A stretch of DNA of 13,730 nucleotides from Mycocentrospora acerina (lineage: Eukaryota; Ascomycota; Dothideomycetes; Pleosporales): contig JAKUHH010000065.1 of NCBI GenBank assembly GCA_022701365.1, forward strand, positions 1-13,730. Direction: 5' to 3'. The notes under the pieces were generated by a model that was not told the DNA's origin, did no database searches, and saw nothing but the letters and a program-made list of their open reading frames with translations. A program made the translations under genes and the position numbers. How positions within the stretch are numbered: position 1 is the stretch's first letter; each line of letters starts with the position of its first letter. Of this stretch, positions 1 to 8,200 are shown piece by piece.

Positions 1-93
1 GCTAGTGCTGGTGCTGGTGCTAGTGCTAGTAGTGTTGTTGTTGCTGTTGCTGCTGCTGTTGCTGTAGTTGTAGTTATAGTTATAGTTGTAGTT
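1..93. repeat. Degenerate trinucleotide simple-sequence tract
   Basis: The tract moves through GCTAGT/GCTGGT units, then GTT/GCT units, then GTAGTT/ATAGTT units, all keeping a 3-bp step. Plus-strand frame 1 is open from base 1 to a TAA at 163-165 and would give an Ala/Ser then Val/Ile-rich 54-residue peptide. The composition is explained by the repeat, so I do not call a gene. A similar GCTAGT run lies at 10444-10472 inside the LINE ORF1 pseudogene, but both are simple sequence and the resemblance is weak evidence of kinship. Confidence 0.7.
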
Positions 94-115
94 TTGCTAT
101 ACTTATTAGCAAAAC
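91..115. repeat. Perfect 8-bp inverted repeat (hairpin)
   Basis: GTTTTGCT (91-98) and AGCAAAAC (108-115) are exact reverse complements separated by 9 bases. It lies at the edge of the simple-sequence tract. No T-run or gene context supports a functional role, so it is recorded only as structure. Confidence 0.5.
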
Positions 116-764
116 AATACTATAAAGGCTTTATAAAAGATATATATAAAAAATATTTAGCTTAACTACTAAAGAGATTAAGATTTTAAAAGAGAAACTT
201 TAATATATAAGAACTTATTTTAAAGTAAAAGAAACAATTATTAGAGTAAAAATAAAATGTTTTTCTTAAAGTAAATGTTAAAAAATTATAAAAGATTACT
301 TTACAGCAAGATATAAATAAAAGTTAAATATAGAAAAAGATTTAATTAGATAAGATTAGGACTTACACTAGAAAAAAAATAAAGGAAGTAATATAAACTT
401 TAGATAAAAAGGTTTTAGTAGAGATAAGAAAAAGAAACCTAAATACTGTCTAAACCTTATCTTACCTCTTTTTTACTCTCTTTTATATATAGACAAAAGA
501 TAACTATATAAAAAGAGACTTTCTGCCTATATAGAAAAAAAATAGTATAATACTTATAATATTACATAATATTATTACTTTTAAGTTAACTAATACCTAT
601 CTAATAGCTACTTAATTTATACTTACTTTAAATAATAACTCTAAGAAGAGATATATAAAAAAGGGTAGTCTTTATAGCTTTATAGAGTAGTTTTTCTATA
701 TCCTTTTATATAAGACATATAGGTGTAGAGAATAGTATCTTTAGTTTACCCTTTAGTCCTAGCA
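116..764. other. AT-rich stretch without a recognisable gene
   Basis: This is extremely AT-rich, TpA-rich sequence. Both strands carry frequent TAA/TAG and I could not recognise a protein motif. On the minus strand, the part left of 765 (about 450-764) directly continues the LTR-like segment at 765-834. It contains several TATATAAA-type runs, so it may be the rest of that LTR. The left end of the LTR could not be placed: no TG...CA end with a matching 5-bp target duplication was visible. Confidence 0.5.
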
Positions 765-834
765 CTCCTATATGCCTTGTAGTAGACACTTTAGACCCTA
801 TTTAGATCACTCTCTTATAACCTGCGTTATTACA
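765..834 (-). mobile_element. Start of an LTR, minus strand (same family as 9899-9968)
   Basis: Read on the minus strand from 834, the sequence starts TGTAATAACGCAGG. It aligns without gaps for 70 bases to plus-strand 9899-9968, with about 5 differences, mostly C/T or G/A. At the other site the segment directly follows the chromodomain end of the Ty3/gypsy element and begins with TG, so it is best read as the 5' end of that family's LTR. Here it is in opposite orientation, 45 bases from the poly-A tail of the minus-strand LINE. It could be a solo LTR or the end of a second, inverted chromovirus; I could not decide. Confidence 0.6.
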
Positions 835-879
835 GAAAGCAGTTCTAATCCTTCTAGTAGTTTCTAGTAAAACTAGAGG

Positions 880-892
880 TTTTTTTTTTTTT
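880..892 (-). other. LINE poly-A tail
   Basis: Thirteen consecutive T on the plus strand give A13 on the minus strand, directly after ...AATGTAAATGAAG. The position downstream of ORF2 and the 3' UTR, at the end of the LINE, fits the 3' tail of a retroposed copy. Confidence 0.8.
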
Positions 893-1117
893 CTTCATTT
901 ACATTGCATTAATTTATCTAACTAGCTAGACTAAATACAATAATGCCTATGCAGACGTTAGTCTATAAGGTGCTATTTTTCCTCTTAAGCTAAGCTCTCC
1001 TATTTTAGAGCCCTAAATGCCTAGTAAAACAGTAGTAGTGTTCTTACTACATAGCTTGCTAATAATAGGTTATTTCTCTAGCAAGTCTATTTTATTGTAG
1101 TAGGCCTTTAGGTTAAG
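893..1117 (-). other. LINE 3' untranslated region
   Basis: This stretch lies between the repeat block and the poly-A tail of the minus-strand LINE. It keeps some TG/CA dinucleotides and shows no coding signal on either strand. It is the only 3' UTR of the family seen in the window, because the forward copy runs off the right edge. Confidence 0.6.
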
Positions 1118-1467
1118 GCTCCTGCAGCAGGCAGCTGTCTAGGCTGTTGCTATTTGTTGTTTTTGTGTGTTGTAGAGGCCTATTGCTAGGCCCCTGTTAC
1201 TTGTTGTTGTAGGCTATTGCTAGCCCCCTGTTGCGCGTTGCTGAGGCCTATTGCTAGGCCCCTGTTGCACGTTGTTGTGGCCTGTTGGTGGCCCCCTGTT
1301 GCGCGTTGCAGAGGCCTATTGCTAGGCCCCTGTTGCTCGTTGTTGTAGGCTATTGCTAGCCCCCTGTTGCGCGTTGCAGAGGCCTATTGCTAGGCCCTTG
1401 TTGCACATTGTAATTTCTTCTAGTCTAGAGCTCCTGTAGCTAGCAGCTACCTAGCTGTTGCTATTTC
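1118..1467. repeat. Direct repeats flanking the 68-bp array
   Basis: About 38 bases at 1118-1155 (GCTCCTGCAGCAGGCAGCTG...) recur in degenerate form at 1430-1466 (GCTCCTGTAGCTAGCAGCTA...), ending in CTGTTGCTATTT in both. The right copy lies in the readable ORF2 C-terminus (minus-strand residues TEIATAR*LLATGAL). The left copy is therefore probably a duplicated piece of the ORF2 end beyond the array. Confidence 0.65.
1175..1412. repeat. 68-bp tandem repeat, 3.5 copies, each an alternating 37+31-bp dimer
   Basis: The unit starts GAGGCCTATTGCTAGGCC at 1175, 1243, 1311 and 1379, an exact 68-bp period. Each unit contains two related halves: a 37-bp half starting GAGGCCTATTGC and a 31-bp half starting GGCTATTGCTAGCC, both ending in a CCCCTGTTGC-type segment. 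That makes seven monomers alternating A-B-A-B-A-B-A. The array is clearly GC-richer and less RIP-mutated than its surroundings. It sits where the ORF2 reading frame of the minus-strand LINE ends, and 68 is not a multiple of three, so it is not a coding repeat. Confidence 0.85.
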
Positions 1468-1929
1468 TGTTTTTTGCAGAAACTTAAGTAGTGCTGTTTG
1501 CCCTATTTTAGTGTTAAAGATAGTAGCTAATATTAGCTTACTTATCTTTTTTAATATTTAATTTCTCTCTAGATTATAGCATTTATAATATAATAGTAGG
1601 TGCTTAGGTATTTATAATATTTTATAGCTACTAAAACATGCTCTTTTTTTATCTTTGCCTATTACTATAGAAAAAGCTTTAAAAAAGCCTTTTCTTAGCT
1701 TAAGCTAGTAGTAAGCTGCTATAATTTACTTAAAAAATAGTAAAGGCTTAACTTTAAGAGTAAACTTAGGTTATCTTTAAGTGTTACTATTATAGCTTTT
1801 ACTTCTTTCTTTTTCTTTAGCTTATCACTAGCTTTCTTGCTATTATAAAGTTATTTCTACTTTTAGCTTTTTATTTAAATAGCTTAAAGTAGTAATAAGA
1901 TTTTCTATTTTTATATACTTTAGGCTTGC
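1413..1929 (-). pseudogene. LINE ORF2 C-terminal region (His/Cys motif), broken
   Basis: One minus-strand frame runs from the end of RNase H to the tandem repeats. Readable pieces include PKFTLKVK, then IPKHLLLYYKCYNLERN at about 1562-1610, then TKIGQTALLKFLQKTEIATAR. This matches the usual C-terminus of Tad1-type ORF2 proteins: a Cys/His-containing stretch of the kind TPEHLLLEC followed by R, and a final FLxxTxIATR segment. The second Cys of the motif reads Tyr here (TGC to TAT type change). TAA/TAG codons interrupt the frame at sites where Gln or Trp is expected. The frame enters the 68-bp array just after KKLQCATRA. Confidence 0.75.
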
Positions 1930-2313
1930 TTTAGCTAGCTTATTAGTATAGTTATTTTCTTTAATTTTTTAGTAGCCTAGAATCTACTTAAAATCTACTC
2001 TATTTCTTTATTATAATAGTGTCTTATACAGACTTATAATTAGATAGCTATTTTTTTATCTTCTTTTTAATATAAGGCTTTATAGTCTTTTTAGAGTTAC
2101 TTAGCTGTCTACAAAAATATAGATAGTTTCTGCAAAAAGCTCTTATAGTACTAAATTGCTTAATACTTTAAAATAGCGTATAGCTTAGTGTCTATTATTT
2201 CTAGGCCTTCTCCTAGGTTAAAGCTTTTAACTTGCAGGTAATTAAGACTTAGCAGGTCTATTTAACAATAGCCTGCTGCAGTCTCTTCTCTTTATTTTAA
2301 CCTGTCTGTGTAT
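1930..2313 (-). pseudogene. LINE ORF2 RNase H domain, broken
   Basis: On the minus strand the frame starts with YTD (Asp codon at 2306-2304), the position of the first catalytic Asp in the YxDGS motif; the following Gly-Ser are altered. It continues with FNLGEGLEIIDTKLYAILK (around 2222-2166), matching the ExxDxELxAI signature, with Glu changed to Lys (DTKL). After a frame change, the last motif reads WILGY...NNYTNKLAKAS (about 1986-1928), a mutated form of WIPGHxGIxxNExADxLAK. The domain removes RNA from the RNA/DNA hybrid in Tad-clade LINEs. Stop codons and at least one indel make it non-functional. Confidence 0.8.
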
Positions 2314-2335
2314 AGCAAGATAGGTTAAGCTAGCC

Positions 2336-2390
<55 letters not shown>
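2336..2390. repeat. (TAG)18 microsatellite
   Basis: A perfect TAG repeat of 55 bases, about 18 units, followed by a looser GTTGCTATTGCTATTT / GCAGTAGCAGCAGCAGC stretch up to about 2427. It lies inside the minus-strand LINE between the RT and RNase H regions. In the minus strand it would read as a Leu, Tyr or Thr run depending on frame. Its uniformity suggests expansion after the element was already degraded. Confidence 0.9.
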
Positions 2391-2391
<1 letters not shown>

Positions 2392-2427
2392 TTGCTATTG
2401 CTATTTCTAGCAGTAGCAGCAGCAGCT

Positions 2428-4073
2428 AGGATTGTCTGATTTTTTTATTGTTGTTTTTTGTGTTTTTGTAGTAACTAGCGTTAGTAAGCTTTTATAGTCT
2501 CTTCTTTATTTTCTTTAGATATATAGACAGTAGCATAAGAGTCTGCAGGCTTACTTTATAGCTTTACTAGTAGGATTAATATTTCCTCTATATTAGAGTG
2601 TTTTTCTATCTTTTTAGCTAACTTGCTTAGTTAAGTTTGTTTTCCTATATTTTATGTATTTTTTATGTTTTTTTAACATTATTTTTCTCTGCAAATAGCT
2701 TTCTTAATAAGGTAGTTGCTACTAAAAGCTAGTAGCTTTAAAGCATATTGCTAGCACAGCTTTTCTACTTTAATTTCTAAAGGTAAGATTACTGCTTCTA
2801 TTTCTAGTGTTTTTATAGGAGATCTTTTAAAAGCACCTAGTGTTTGTCTTAATATAGTGTTTTGTATTATTTATTAATAGCATAGCAGTCCTTTGTTTCT
2901 TTTTTTCTACTATAATTGCGTTCTGTAGTCTGTAATAGACTAGACATAAGAAATATATAGCAGTCTAGTTGCTTATATACTAAGGCCTTTTTATATATTA
3001 CTTAACTTTTATAGGCTATAGAAGGCTTATTATGCTATTGCAACCTTATTTTGCACATATTGTTTTTAAGAAAACATTCTATCTAGAAAAAAGCCTAACT
3101 ACTTAACTAGAGAGCTAAGATATATAGTCTTATTTTCTATTAGTAGAGCCTTCTCTTCTTTTTCTGCTATTCTTTTTTTGCTAGCAAATAAGAGCTCTGT
3201 TTTAGAAACTTTAAATTTAATAGCACTTTCTTTTACTTTTAGAAGCATAGCCTTAGCAGTTTTTTCTAGTATTGCTACTACTCTTTCTACTATTGTTGCT
3301 GTTGCTCTTATTACTTTATTATCTAAATAAGAGAGATTAAACGTAGTAGGCCTAGGCTTGTAAAATATCTCTAATATAGATTAGAAATAAGATAGATAAT
3401 ATAGAAGATCCTTAAGGTATATCTATCTTAACTCTTTCTAGTGCTTATGTGTTGTTATTAAATTTTAGTTATAAAGATTTATTACTTAGACAATACTTAA
3501 CTTACCTAATAAATACTAAAAGTAGCCTTAATATCTTACATATTGCTATTAAATAATAAGTAGCAATGTAGTTAGAGGCTCCTTTAATATCTAAAAATAG
3601 CAGGTCTGTAATTTTCTTACTAGCCTAGCCTGCCTCTACTTTTAACTACAGTAATAGGCAAGCATCTAGTACTAATTTCTACTTTCTGCTACCTATTTAA
3701 GTAGGTTAAAGGAGATCTCTAAATTCTACTAGGTAGCTAAGCTTTATAGCTAGTATTTTTTTAAATGCTTTGCCTAAGCAGTTTAAAAGTAATATAAATC
3801 TAGATAACTTAAGTTATAAGTAGTTTTTTTCTATTTACTTTAAGTAATATAACATTTATTACTTATTACTAGCATTAAGAGTAATAGCTTATAGTAACTA
3901 GAATTTAGTATAGTAATATAAATTCTAGAGTTTATTTTTAATAAGCTTTTTAGATAATTGTAAAAGATAGATTATCTGTGCTAAGAGCCATTTTCTAAGA
4001 GCTAGAAAATATAGCATTATATCTTCTATTTTTTCTAGTTTCTTAGGCTAGGCCTAGGCTTTATTTTTCTTAT
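2428..4073 (-). pseudogene. LINE ORF2 reverse transcriptase, 5'-truncated and broken
   Basis: Minus-strand reading begins in the N-terminal RT region. Around 3425-3355 it reads DIP*GSSILSILFLIYIRDIL, the family motif GxPQGSPLSPILFxIY with Gln changed to TAA. In another frame it reads FNLSYLDNKVIRATA (catalytic box at 3329-3318): the YxDD box has become YLDN, so the second catalytic Asp is lost. Next is VVAILEKTAKAMLLKVKESAIKFKVSKTELLFASKKR (about 3283-3176), given here only as landmarks EKTAKA and SKTELLFASKKR, the post-catalytic KTE region. At least one frameshift separates the PQG and YLDD motifs (around 3360). The protein would copy LINE RNA at the target site; this copy cannot. Confidence 0.85.
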
Positions 4074-4380
4074 GTAATAGGCTACGCCTAGTTAGGAGTC
4101 TCAGCATAAACTTCAATCTAACAAACAGATTGCGAAAACCTAGTTGCTAAGACCCCTAGCCTTACTAAGCTAAAACCTGTTCTAAGGCCTTTTAGAACAC
4201 AACTAGCAATACTAGACACTATACAGACAAAGCATAGGAATTATCTAGATACCCTACACATACTAATAAGTAACCTAAACCTCCCTTAAGATTACCTTAG
4301 TATATCTAGCAACACTAGATACCTTACAGACAACACACAGATATAATCTAATAAAACATAGAATAACTAAATAGGTATTA
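4074..4380 (+). other. Chromovirus leader region, no gene recognised
   Basis: Between the LINE breakpoint and the first gag-like sequence lie about 300 bases with more C, CA and AC than the rest of the chromovirus. No LTR of the family seen at 765-834 or 9899-9968 is recognisable here, and I could not place a tRNA primer-binding site. It may be the untranslated leader plus part of a 5' LTR cut by the LINE insertion. An imperfect direct repeat lies within it (4205-4234 and 4308-4337). Confidence 0.4.
4205..4337. repeat. Imperfect 30-bp direct repeat, 103 bp apart
   Basis: AGCAATACTAGACACTATAC at 4205 and AGCAACACTAGATACCTTAC at 4308 start two copies of about 30 bases that both continue with AGACAA. 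Most differences are C/T. A weaker third copy may be present near 4240-4268 (CTAGATACCCTACAC). They suggest an older tandem structure in the leader of the chromovirus. Confidence 0.55.
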
Positions 4381-4499
4381 ATAGATAGATATAAACAAGT
4401 TTTATAGCTATTAATTTATTTAAATTTATACCTAGCTACAGCCTTTAGGGCCTAGACCTTATTAATTAAATTAAATAATTTTTTAAAGACTAAGATAGA

Positions 4500-5690
4500 C
4501 CTCTAATAAATAAACTATATAAGAAAACTAGTAGAAGAAGCTCTAAAGATAGCCTTCTAAAGAGATTTTAATAAATATATTTTAGAATATATATATAATA
4601 AACTAAAGGATAAGATAGACTTAGAGGATAAGACTGCTAAAATAAACTTTATTAATAAGAGATTATCTAATAATCCTTGCTAGCTAAATAAAGACTTAAT
4701 AAAAAAATAGCAATAGAACTACTAAATAATATACTAGAATTAGAACTAGTAAGTATAATAATCTAGAATCTCTTAAATAAGCAACACTAGTAATTTAATA
4801 AGGAAATTTCTATATTATATTAATCCTACACTCTATTATAAGCACTTAGGATAAACTATAAGAGTTTTAACCTAAAACATTTTTATAAAAATTACTCTAA
4901 CTATAGATATTAGAAAACTTAGATAAAATATAAGTTAAAATAAAATAGTAACTTAATCTTTTTAAGAGTAGGCTATATTTTTAATAGATTTAAAAGAACT
5001 AAAGCTAACATTACTTTATTTTAAGTAGATAAGAACTTTTATAGATTAGCTAAAAACTTCTCGTAGTTTTTAGACTAGCAATATACTAACTTGTTACTCT
5101 TAGAAAAGGCTAAGAGGAAATTCTAAACCTTAAAATAAAGAAAAATACTACTTTAAACATTTAATACAGAATTAATAAAATTAGCCTATAACTTAAGAAA
5201 AGAATAAAATAAAGCTAACTTAAAAAAAAAAAACTTAAAGTTACTAAGAGAAGACTTATAGGATAAGATAATTATAGTAATTATCTTGCAAAGTTAGTTA
5301 ATATATAACTTTAGAAGAAAAGTAATATTAATAAAAAAGAATATATACTAAATAAAACTAAGAACCTCTTACTTCTGCTAGAAGTCCTTTATAGAGGACT
5401 ATATAGAAGATATATAAGCTACTATAAGAAAAGTATTAGACTAACTAAAATAAAACTATAGAGCTAGCAAAGCTACACTAAAAGAAAGACATTACTATAA
5501 GAAAAATAAATTATACTTATAGTATTAAAAGAAGAACTACTTTATTCCTAATTATTTATTATAACTTACTAAAAGACTAATATAAGTATCTAATAAAAGA
5601 ATATAAGAAGAAGAAAGTATATTAGCAGATAAATCTAAAATAGAAAACTAGATACTCTTACTTATAGTTGCAAGCAGGGGTCTTTAAAAC
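4500..5690 (+). pseudogene. Chromovirus gag (capsid), broken
   Basis: The best-preserved part is one frame from about 4905 to 5560. Landmarks are Y*KT*IKYKL (the W-x(n)-L capsid start, Trp changed to TAG at 4911), VGYIFNRFK near 4970-4995, FLD*QYTNLLLLEKAKRKF near 5058-5130, TFNTELIKLAYNL near 5158-5196 and LKLLREDL*DKI near 5235-5267. These match the retrotransposon gag pattern in which a capsid domain ends with an LR-x-L-xxxI segment. The N-terminal part (4522-4680, another frame) is helical and charged but not diagnostic. Where a CCHC knuckle is expected (5484-5530) there is a Tyr-rich stretch whose spacing does not fit C-x2-C-x4-H-x4-C, so I do not claim one. The pure A12 run at 5222-5233 does not break the frame. 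Confidence 0.75.
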
Positions 5691-5699
5691 TAAAAAAAA

Positions 5700-6119
5700 G
5701 GAAGAATTTTAAAATATTTTACACTTAATTCTTAGACTTACTAACTATAATAGTATACTTATTAGTTAACAAAATAATATCTACTTTAACCTTAATAGAC
5801 ATAAGTTACCTAATATATAATATTATATTAAAGCATTTCTTTTAAAAACACAATCTAGAGTGTATAAAAGTTAAACCTTAAGTAGTAACTATAGTAAGAA
5901 GAGGAATAAGCTAAGTAAGTATAGTAGTTTAGCTAAGAATAGATATTAATAGCTACAAAGAAACTGTATAGGCATATAAAATAACAGGTAATAAAAAATA
6001 TAACTTAATACTTACAAGACTTTAGATAAAAAAAACTAAGTTACTATAGCACTTATAAAGAAATTACTCTTTCTAAATTCTTTATATATAAAAGTAAAGA
6101 GTAAAGAAGAAAAGAAACT
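5700..6119 (+). pseudogene. Chromovirus aspartic protease, broken
   Basis: In a different frame from gag, the sequence reads YLLVNKIISTLTLIDISY around 5750-5806. This is the retropepsin core, in which LIDTGAS carries the catalytic Asp; Asp is GAC at 5798-5800 while the following Thr-Gly is lost. Further on, AYKITGNKKYNLILTRL*I (about 5969-6028) matches the C-terminal segment YDLILGRPW, with Trp changed to TAG. The enzyme would process the Gag-Pol polyprotein. The frame change relative to gag could be an ancestral gag-pol frame arrangement or a later indel. The domain ends near the 314-bp insertion. Confidence 0.7.
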
Positions 6120-6440
6120 GTTGTAGAAATAGGAGCTAGAATAATAGTATTCAGGTGATCTATTGTATGGACCACTGGCTTGTCTATTTAAGTACTTTAT
6201 CTCCATTATATACAATGCAAAGGGGAGCTTAGTAGTTGTTGTTACTAAGCGTACTTAATTTGACAAAGCAAGTGTAGCACAAACGTTGTTGTGTAGAGCA
6301 GCTGAGTGATAATTACCCTTCTGCTAGCTTGGTGCTAAGTTCTTTGTAATAGGCCACGTGAGTGTGGCTTGCTCATGTGGCTGGTGAGCAGGACTCGTAA
6401 GCGAGACTCGTGAGCAGGGCTCTGTTTTGTGACAGAAACT
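6113..6440. mobile_element. 314-bp GC-richer insertion with 7-bp flanking repeat
   Basis: AGAAACT occurs at 6113-6119 and again at 6434-6440, flanking 6120-6433. From about 6150 the base composition switches abruptly from RIP-like AT to normal sequence with many TG, CA and CG, and switches back at 6440. The ends GTTGTAGAAATAG and (reverse complement of the right end) GTCACAAAACAG can be aligned as weak inverted repeats differing mostly by transitions. This would fit a small non-autonomous DNA transposon (MITE), hAT-like by target-duplication size. Internal hairpins are present: GCTTAGTA/TACTAAGC (6227-6250) and GCCAC/GTGGC (6353-6368). There is no coding capacity. The exact ends and class remain uncertain. 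Confidence 0.5.
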
Positions 6441-6590
6441 AATACTATAACTTAGAGCTATTAGAGTAACTTTATATAAGGCCTAAGTAAAATAAGTAAA
6501 AAAAGACTCTTCTATCTAAGTAAGCACTGCTTTATTAGCAGATATATAAAAAGCCTTTAAAATAAAATTCTATAAGGACTTTAAAGAAAA
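6441..6590 (+). pseudogene. Protease-RT linker of the chromovirus, broken
   Basis: This AT-rich segment lies between the two insertions and has the same RIP-like composition as the rest of pol. It includes a readable AFKIKFYKDFKEKL (about 6547-6590). It belongs to the chromovirus and was split from the RT by the 195-bp element that follows. Confidence 0.55.
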
Positions 6591-6795
6591 ATTACTGTAA
6601 TGGTCAGGCGCCCTGCCCTTGCTATTGATACTACGCAATAACCCCACTTATACTAAAAGGTAAGCACAAGAATACTTAAGCAAGTATTCTATGTGTAGTA
6701 TAATATATATAGTGCTAGATCTAGACTTTGCCGACTAGATGCTATAAGCGAGGTAAGCCACGTTGACTGTGCACGTGCTTAGTCGTTACAATTAC
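6591..6795. mobile_element. 195-bp solo-LTR-like element with 5-bp target duplication
   Basis: ATTAC at 6591-6595 is repeated at 6791-6795. Between them, 6596-6790 starts TGTAATG and ends CGTTACA, a TG...CA structure with 5-bp perfect terminal inverted repeats (7 bp allowing one transition). A 5-bp target duplication and TG/CA ends are the signature of an LTR retrotransposon integrase, and a lone 195-bp unit fits a solo LTR. Inside are a perfect hairpin GAATACTT/AAGTATTC (6670-6689) and a TATAATATATATA stretch (6697-6709). It is not RIP-mutated and differs from the host chromovirus LTR beyond the first few bases. Confidence 0.75.
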
Positions 6796-7790
6796 TTTAG
6801 TACTTATATAACTTATATAGAGTATTTTTATAAAAAAAAGCTAGTAAACTCCCTTACTTTAGAAGAAGAAGTATTAACTATATTATTAACTTAGTAAAAA
6901 AAGATAGAAAAGATATAGAAATACCTTAAAGACCTCTATATAATATATCTTAAGAAGAACTACTTATCTTAAAGAAGGAACTTATAGATTACTTAAGTAA
7001 AGGATTTATCTAAGTTAATTATTTAAGTGCTAAAGTATATATACTCTTTATAAAGAAACTAGAGAGAGGATTATACTTTTATATAGACTACTAGTCTCTT
7101 AATGCTATCTTAGTTAAAGATAGATACTCTCTGCCTTTTATCTATAAAATATTATCCTAGACATTAAAAGTATAATAGTTTACTAAAGTTAATATTATCT
7201 AAGCATTCTATAAGATATAAATAGCAGAAAGTAATAAATAAAAAATAGCTTTCTGTACTAGATTTAGACTATATAAATAGCTAGTAACCCTCTTTAGCGA
7301 AGTGAATACTCTAAGTATAATTTAAAGATATATAAACTAAGTACTTAAAGATTAGTTTAATAACTCTTACACAGCTTTTATTAATAATATACTTATATAC
7401 TTAAATAAATTAAGAAAGAATTATAAAGAAAAAGTAATATAAATAATAAAGAAACTAAGTAATACTAGACTCTACTTAGATATAGATAAGAGTAAGATTA
7501 GTGTAACAGAAATAAAGTACCTAAAGTATATTATAAAAGCAAGAAAAAGAATAAGTATAAACTTAGCTAAAGTTTAAGTAATAATATTATAAGGATCCCT
7601 AAAGACAGTAAAAGGGATAAAGAGTTTTATTAGATTTACTAACTTTTACTAATAATTTATAAGTAACTTCTCTAGTATAGTATTACTTTTAATAAAACTT
7701 ATAAGAAAAAGACTAGAATTTATATAGAAGACAGAATAATAACTTGCCTTTAATAACCTAAAAAAGAAATTTAAAAAAGAACTTTAACTA
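6796..7790 (+). pseudogene. Chromovirus reverse transcriptase, broken
   Basis: A single frame is readable from about 6921 through this domain. Landmarks are RPLYNIS*EELL (6930-6965), ELIDYLSKGFI (6981-7013), YIDY*SLNAILVKDRYSLP (7080-7136, family motif DYRxLNxxTVKDRYPLP with Arg or Trp changed to TAG) and IAFCTRFRLYK (7242-7274, AFRTRFGxYE). The catalytic box is at 7377-7394, where FxYLDDILIY reads FINNILIY. Both catalytic Asp are now Asn (AAT AAT at 7383-7388). The thumb and connection follow (KSKISVTEIKYLKYII, VKGIKSFIRFTNFY). No indel was needed to follow this frame; the damage is by substitution. Confidence 0.9.
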
Positions 7791-8200
7791 GTAAACTTTA
7801 ACTCTAGCTTCTTTACTATTCTTAAATATAACACTTCTAGGAAGGCTATAAGACGGACTTTATCTTAATAGTACTTAAATAGCTAACTATAAATAGTAGC
7901 TTACTTCTCTTTAGAAAACTTAGTTATAGAAGTAAACTATATTATCTATAATAAAGAACTCTTTACAGTTATTAAACACTTAGAAAAATAAAAAATAGAA
8001 CTAGAATAAGTAGAATTATTTAAAGTAATAACAGACTATAAAAATCTAGAATACTTTAATATAGTATAATTACTCTTAGAAAGGCATATATAGTAGTTAA
8101 GCATAATAAGCTAATTTAACTTAACATGTATCTACTAACTAAGTAAAGTTAATAGCTAAGCTAATATACTCTTGTGTAAAGAAGAAGAAATTTTTACTAA
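7791..8200 (+). pseudogene. Chromovirus RNase H, broken
   Basis: The same frame as the RT continues. VAYFSLENL (7896-7922) matches the VAYxSxxL segment, followed by VNYIIYNKELFTVIKHLEK (about 7932-7988), the ExNYxIxDKELLAIxxxLExW motif with Glu and Asp changed to Val/Asn-type residues. Then comes VITDYKNLEYF (about 8025-8057), the TDHxNLxYF motif with His changed to Tyr, and a degraded tail where the QARWxxxL and ADALSR motifs would be. Stops occur at Gln and Trp positions. The domain is the classic Ty3/gypsy RNase H that follows RT directly. Confidence 0.85.

Larger units (their letters stand above)
880..4073 (-). mobile_element. 5'-truncated Tad1-like LINE, RIP-mutated
   Basis: The element is a non-LTR retrotransposon on the minus strand. 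From its truncated 5' end (about 4073) it runs through ORF2 reverse transcriptase, RNase H and a His/Cys C-terminus, then a tandem-repeat region and 3' UTR, to a 13-A tail (880-892 on the minus strand). About 170 bases at its 5' end (3901-4073) match the forward LINE at 13404-13572 at roughly 90% identity, so both copies are one family. Truncation inside the RT coding region is the usual result of incomplete target-primed reverse transcription. No convincing target-site duplication is seen between the left flank (ends ...AACTAGAGG at 879) and the right flank (starts GTAATAGG at 4074). Confidence 0.85.

Noticed and set aside
1..165. Open frame encoding an Ala/Ser/Val-rich 54-residue peptide.
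   Set aside because: It is entirely a by-product of trinucleotide repeats; no start signal or family match.
1175..1412. Regularly spaced repeats resembling a CRISPR array.
   Set aside because: The 'spacers' are themselves related repeats (37/31-bp alternation), the context is a eukaryotic LINE, and there are no cas genes.
860..4090. Target-site duplication of the minus-strand LINE (GTAA near 868 and 4074).
   Set aside because: The match is only four bases, is not adjacent to the poly-A tract and does not extend.
5484..5530. A Gag CCHC zinc knuckle in the chromovirus.
   Set aside because: Tyr-rich residues could be former Cys, but the spacing does not fit C-x2-C-x4-H-x4-C in the frame that is otherwise readable.
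6300..6433. tRNA-like A/B boxes in the 314-bp island, as in a SINE.
   Set aside because: No convincing B-box (GGTTCGANTCC-like) was found and there is no A-rich 3' end.
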